Notes under the pieces: model-generated
Told to the model about the DNA's origin: nothing
The model's input: only the letters and a program-made list of their open reading frames with translations
Databases searched by the model: none
Translations under genes and position numbers: made by a program
Shown: one piece after another, positions 61,290 through 64,000 of the stretch
Numbering within the stretch: the stretch's first letter is position 1
Layout: each line of letters starts with the position of its first letter
Assembly: GCF_002208095.1 (NCBI RefSeq)
Contig: NZ_CP017990.1
Span: 620,001-684,000 of the forward strand
Length of the DNA: 64,000 bases
DNA from: Enterobacter cloacae complex sp. ECNIH7
GTDB lineage: Bacteria > Pseudomonadota > Gammaproteobacteria > Enterobacterales > Enterobacteriaceae
Direction of reading: 5' to 3'

Positions 61290-61358
61290 CTAACCCTCTC
61301 CCAAAGGGAGAGGGTACGGTTACTCCCTCTCCCTTTGGGAGAGGGCCGGGGTGAGGGG
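61282..61358. repeat. Double CCCTCACCC/GAGAGGG palindrome
   Basis: Two units in opposite orientation: CCTCACCCTAACCCTCTCCC with GGGAGAGGG, then CCCTCTCCC with GGGAGAGGGCCGGGGTGAGG. The second unit encodes the last 12 residues of HpaA on the minus strand. Confidence 0.8.
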
Positions 61359-62252
61359 AACAGGCGATACCGGTACTTTCTGCGCCCGATACGCGCTCGG
61401 CGAGCACCCCACTAAGCGGTTAAAAAACCGGGCAAAATAGGCCGGGTCCTTAAACCCCAGCTGCCAGGCAATGTCGCTGACCGCGCTGTCGGAGAAGAGC
61501 AGCAAGCGTCTGGCCTCCCGCAGCTGGCGGTCGAAGATCAGCCGCTTCGGCGGGCGGTTGGCAAAGCGGCGGCAGATATCGGTCAGGCGGGATTCGGTCA
61601 GGTGCAGCTCGCTGGCGTATTCCGGCACCGTCCAGTGCTGGTGGTAGTGGGCATCTATTAGCTGGGTAAAGCGCTGGAACAGCTTAAGCTCGCCGCGCAT
61701 GCCGCCCGAAGCGTGGTCGTCGAGCTTCGCGTTGCGCAGCAGCAGGGTAAACACCGCCTGCGCCAGCAGGACCAGAGTATGTTCGCGCCCCGGCAGCTGC
61801 TCCGTGGATTCCCGGGCAATCAGTGGCCAGTAGTGCTTCAGCGCCGCCAGCTCGTCCGGCCTGTCGGCCAGCGAGAGGCAGATCCCCGGCAGGCCAAACG
61901 CCTCCCGCGTGCCGGGGTAAAGCACCTCCAGCAGCGGCCAGATGAGATCCTCGCGCACCGTCAGCACGTGCCCGTCGCTGTCGGATTCGGTGATAAACGC
62001 GTGCGGTACCGACGGCGGCGTGAGGACGAACAGCGGGGCCTGCACCGAGTAGCGGTGATCGTCGAGCTGGAGTTCAATCTGCCCGGTATCGAGAAAGTGC
62101 ATCTGAAAATACTGGTCGTGACGGTGCGCCTGCATGTCGCGGCCAAAAAAGGCCGCCATGCGCGCGAACGACTGGTAGTGCACGTCGTCGGTGCCCAGAC
62201 TTTCGTCGTACTCCTTGCTAATGTCGATGTTGGTAATGGGGCTCTGGCACAT
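61320..62252 (-). CDS. hpaA: HpaA, AraC-type activator of hpaBC
   Basis: A 310-residue regulator. The cupin sensor has MQAHRHDQYFQMHFLDTGQI and APLFVLTPPSVPHAFITESD. The AraC DNA-binding domain has VPEYASELHLTESRLTDICR and VSDIAWQLGFKDPAYFARFF. It responds to 4-hydroxyphenylacetate or related acids and activates hpaBC. The C-terminus is odd: after ...YRAQKVPVSPV the last residues PLTPALSQRERE are encoded by the intergenic palindrome, which supplies the stop codon. The protein is thus somewhat longer than E. coli HpaA. The tail probably does no harm. Confidence 0.93.
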   Translation of the reverse strand: MCQSPITNIDISKEYDESLGTDDVHYQSFARMAAFFGRDMQAHRHDQYFQMHFLDTGQIELQLDDHRYSVQAPLFVLTPPSVPHAFITESDSDGHVLTVREDLIWPLLEVLYPGTREAFGLPGICLSLADRPDELAALKHYWPLIARESTEQLPGREHTLVLLAQAVFTLLLRNAKLDDHASGGMRGELKLFQRFTQLIDAHYHQHWTVPEYASELHLTESRLTDICRRFANRPPKRLIFDRQLREARRLLLFSDSAVSDIAWQLGFKDPAYFARFFNRLVGCSPSAYRAQKVPVSPVPLTPALSQRERE

Positions 62253-62261
62253 GGCGGCTCC

Positions 62262-63614
62262 CTAGTGGATCTTCTGCGCCGCGATGCCTGGCTCGCGCTC
62301 AAGGCTTTCGCGCTGCGTCATCGGGATGCGCGTCAACACCAGCGCGCCGACCACCAGCAGCCCGGCCACGAACCACAGCCCGGAGCTGAAGCTGCCGGTT
62401 GCATCACGCAGAATGCCGATCAGCAGCGGGCTAACGGCGGATCCGACGTTGCCGATGGCGTTGATCACCGCCAGCGCCACCGCGCGGGACTGCAGGCTAA
62501 TCACCCGATCCGGCGTGGTCCAGAATATGGCCATGGCGGTAAAGGATCCGGTTGAGGCCATAATGATGCCAAGCAGCTGGATCAGGCTGTGATCGGTGGC
62601 CGAGGCCAGCATCCATCCCGCCGCGGCGAACAGGTACGGCAGGATGGTGTGCTTTTTTCGCTCTTTCAGCCTGTCGGAGCGTCGGCTCCACCAGATCATC
62701 CCGAGAATGGTGCAAAACTGCGGGATCGCCGCCAGCAGGCCGATGACGATATTGCTGCTCCCCGTGTTGAAGCTTTGCAGGATCTGCGGCGTCCAGATGT
62801 TGATGGCGCTGAGCGTGTTGGTCAGGCAGAAGTAGGCCAGCGTGTAGAGCAGCACCGCCGGGGTCAGCACTTCGCGCAGCGTCGAGCGCGGCGTGACGGA
62901 TTGGGCAACGGCGACCTCCTGCTCGCGGGCGATCATCGTTTTCAGCGCCTGCTTTTCGTCGTCGTCCAGCCAGGTGGCCTGATCAGGCGTGTCGTTGAGG
63001 TAAAACCAGGTCACCACGCCGAGCACCACCGACGGCAGCCCCTCGAGCAGGAACAGCCACTGCCAGCCCTTCAGGTTCCACAGCCCGTCCATCGCCAGAA
63101 TATAGCCGGAGAGGATCGAGCCGAGCATCATGGTCACCGGCATGGCGATCATAAACAGCGCGTTGGCGCGGGCGCGGTGATAGGCCGGGAACCACCAGGT
63201 GAGATAGACCAGGATCCCCGGCAGGAAGCCCGCTTCGGCAATGCCCACCAGCATGCGCAGGACGTAGAGAGTCTCGGGGGTGGTGGCGAACATGGTGCAT
63301 GTGGAGGCGATGCCCCACACCACCATGATCCCGGCGATCCAGCGCCGCGCGCCGATCTTCGCCAGCATGATGTTGCTCGGGATCCCGCACAGCACGTAGG
63401 TGACGTAAAACAGCGTCGCGGCCAGGCCAAACATGGTCGACGTAAGGCCCAGATCTTTGCCCATCGTCAGCCCGGCAAAGCCGATGTTGATGCGATCGAG
63501 AAACGAAAAGACAAACAGGATAAAGAGAAAGACGATCAGGCGTCGGAACAGCTTGTTAATGGCGCGATGTTCAACAGCTTTATTATCATGAGTTTGCAGG
63601 GTAGAGGTCGTCAT
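62262..63614 (-). CDS. hpaX: HpaX, 4-hydroxyphenylacetate MFS permease
   Basis: A 450-residue importer of the anion:cation symporter branch of the MFS. It has about 12 hydrophobic helices, with RINIGFAGLTMGKDLGLTST in the first loop, YVLCGIPSNIMLAKIGARRW (motif A region) and FLPGILVYLTWWFPAYHRAR. In E. coli HpaX takes up 4-hydroxyphenylacetate. It is encoded between hpaI and hpaA, 9 bases before hpaA, the same order as in E. coli W. Confidence 0.95.
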   Translation of the reverse strand: MTTSTLQTHDNKAVEHRAINKLFRRLIVFLFILFVFSFLDRINIGFAGLTMGKDLGLTSTMFGLAATLFYVTYVLCGIPSNIMLAKIGARRWIAGIMVVWGIASTCTMFATTPETLYVLRMLVGIAEAGFLPGILVYLTWWFPAYHRARANALFMIAMPVTMMLGSILSGYILAMDGLWNLKGWQWLFLLEGLPSVVLGVVTWFYLNDTPDQATWLDDDEKQALKTMIAREQEVAVAQSVTPRSTLREVLTPAVLLYTLAYFCLTNTLSAINIWTPQILQSFNTGSSNIVIGLLAAIPQFCTILGMIWWSRRSDRLKERKKHTILPYLFAAAGWMLASATDHSLIQLLGIIMASTGSFTAMAIFWTTPDRVISLQSRAVALAVINAIGNVGSAVSPLLIGILRDATGSFSSGLWFVAGLLVVGALVLTRIPMTQRESLEREPGIAAQKIH

Positions 63615-63635
63615 GGTGCGCTCCAGATCTTACGT

Positions 63636-64000
63636 TTAGTAGACGGATTTATTGTTATTAACTGACGTAACCGGTTGTTCGATAAAACGTGCCGCCAGCG
63701 CTTCGGCGCTGCGGGCGAGCAGGGTGGTGTCGACGCCGACGGCGACAAACAGCGCGCCAAGCTCGAGGTAGCGTTTCGCCAGCGGCTCGTTCGCCATCAG
63801 GATGCCGGGCGCTTTGCCCGCGCTGAGGATCTGCGCGATAGCCTGCTCAATGGCGGCCTGCACCTCCGGGTGCTGCGGATTGCCGGCAAAGCCCATGTCG
63901 GCGCTCAGATCCGCCGGGCCGATAAACACGCCGTCGACGCCTTCCACGTCCAGGATCTGCGGCAGGTTTTTCAGCGCCTCGCGAGTTTCAATCTGTACCA
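63636..64000 (-). CDS. hpaI: HpaI, 4-hydroxy-2-oxoheptanedioate aldolase (5' end outside)
   Basis: The C-terminal 120 residues of a class II aldolase of the HpcH/HpaI family. Reading into the window edge gives [20 protein letters not shown] followed by [19 protein letters not shown], with the metal-site Glu in QIET and the substrate-contact GPADLS. It cleaves 4-hydroxy-2-oxoheptanedioate to pyruvate and succinate semialdehyde, the last step of the pathway. The gene continues past 64000. An apparent start at 63947 is only an internal GTG. The hpaX gene begins 21 bases downstream. Confidence 0.95.
   Translation of the reverse strand, partial: VQIETREALKNLPQILDVEGVDGVFIGPADLSADMGFAGNPQHPEVQAAIEQAIAQILSAGKAPGILMANEPLAKRYLELGALFVAVGVDTTLLARSAEALAARFIEQPVTSVNNNKSVY

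Overview
The window looks like a chromosomal stretch of an Enterobacteriaceae member, most probably Enterobacter or a close relative. The case rests on gene order: yjiR-yjiS, yjiN, hsd/mrr, yjiA-yjiX-btsT and the 4-hydroxyphenylacetate genes hpaI-X-A-B-C lie in the arrangement known from the E. coli 'immigration control region' and its hpa-carrying strains. Enteric REP palindromes are also present. Genus is inference.

Layout. (1) 1-6.8 kb: a piece of the conjugation operon of a PFGI-1/SPI-7-type integrative conjugative element (ICE), all on the minus strand. It is interrupted by an AT-rich two-gene cargo on the plus strand (a Cys-rich methyltransferase-like protein and a DUF1848 protein). The coupling-protein gene traD is cut off near 6.83 kb, where it meets a sugar symporter gene that has lost its own 5' end. 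(2) 7.8-9.0 kb: an AT-rich orphan membrane-protein gene. (3) 9.1-22.0 kb: a metabolic and signalling block. An alpha/beta hydrolase, MFS transporter, DoxX protein and amidohydrolase run on the minus strand. An isochorismatase-fold hydrolase, two XapX proteins, a receiver-only regulator and a 1860-residue kinase-ATPase-GAF-PAS-histidine kinase run on the plus strand. A FixJ-like regulator faces the kinase gene. (4) 22.1-36.5 kb: mostly housekeeping or accessory genes: a VOC protein, a ClpP paralogue, a ribosomal-oxygenase-like cupin protein, two MocR regulators, yjiS, an AhpD-like protein, a LysR regulator, an aldehyde dehydrogenase, a small monooxygenase/ArsR operon, a MarR-HlyD-DUF2955 efflux set and yjiN.

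(5) 36.8-48.0 kb: the variable defence and competition island. It starts with an orphan type VI secretion cassette (L,D-transpeptidase-like effector, candidate immunity protein, Hcp). Next is a 703-residue fusion of an HsdM-like N6-methylase with an FRG domain. A type I restriction system (hsdR, hsdS, hsdM) and an Mrr-family endonuclease follow on the minus strand. The methylase-FRG fusion has a damaged catalytic motif (VPPF where NPPF or DPPY is expected) and is the best candidate for an undescribed defence gene.

(6) 48.1-58.9 kb: a LysE exporter, an AraC regulator divergent from a succinate-semialdehyde-type dehydrogenase, a lipoprotein with a YfaZ-like outer-membrane protein, a phytase-like esterase, yjiA-yjiX-btsT with recognisable BtsR and CRP sites, and a WYL regulator. 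(7) 59.0-64 kb: hpaC, hpaB, hpaA, hpaX and the 3' part of hpaI, which take up 4-hydroxyphenylacetate and start its degradation.

A family of intergenic palindromes (CCCTCACCCC...GAGAGGG) recurs at least six times. One long mosaic repeat occurs in two inverted copies about 29 kb apart. I saw no rRNA, tRNA, CRISPR array or intact insertion sequence.
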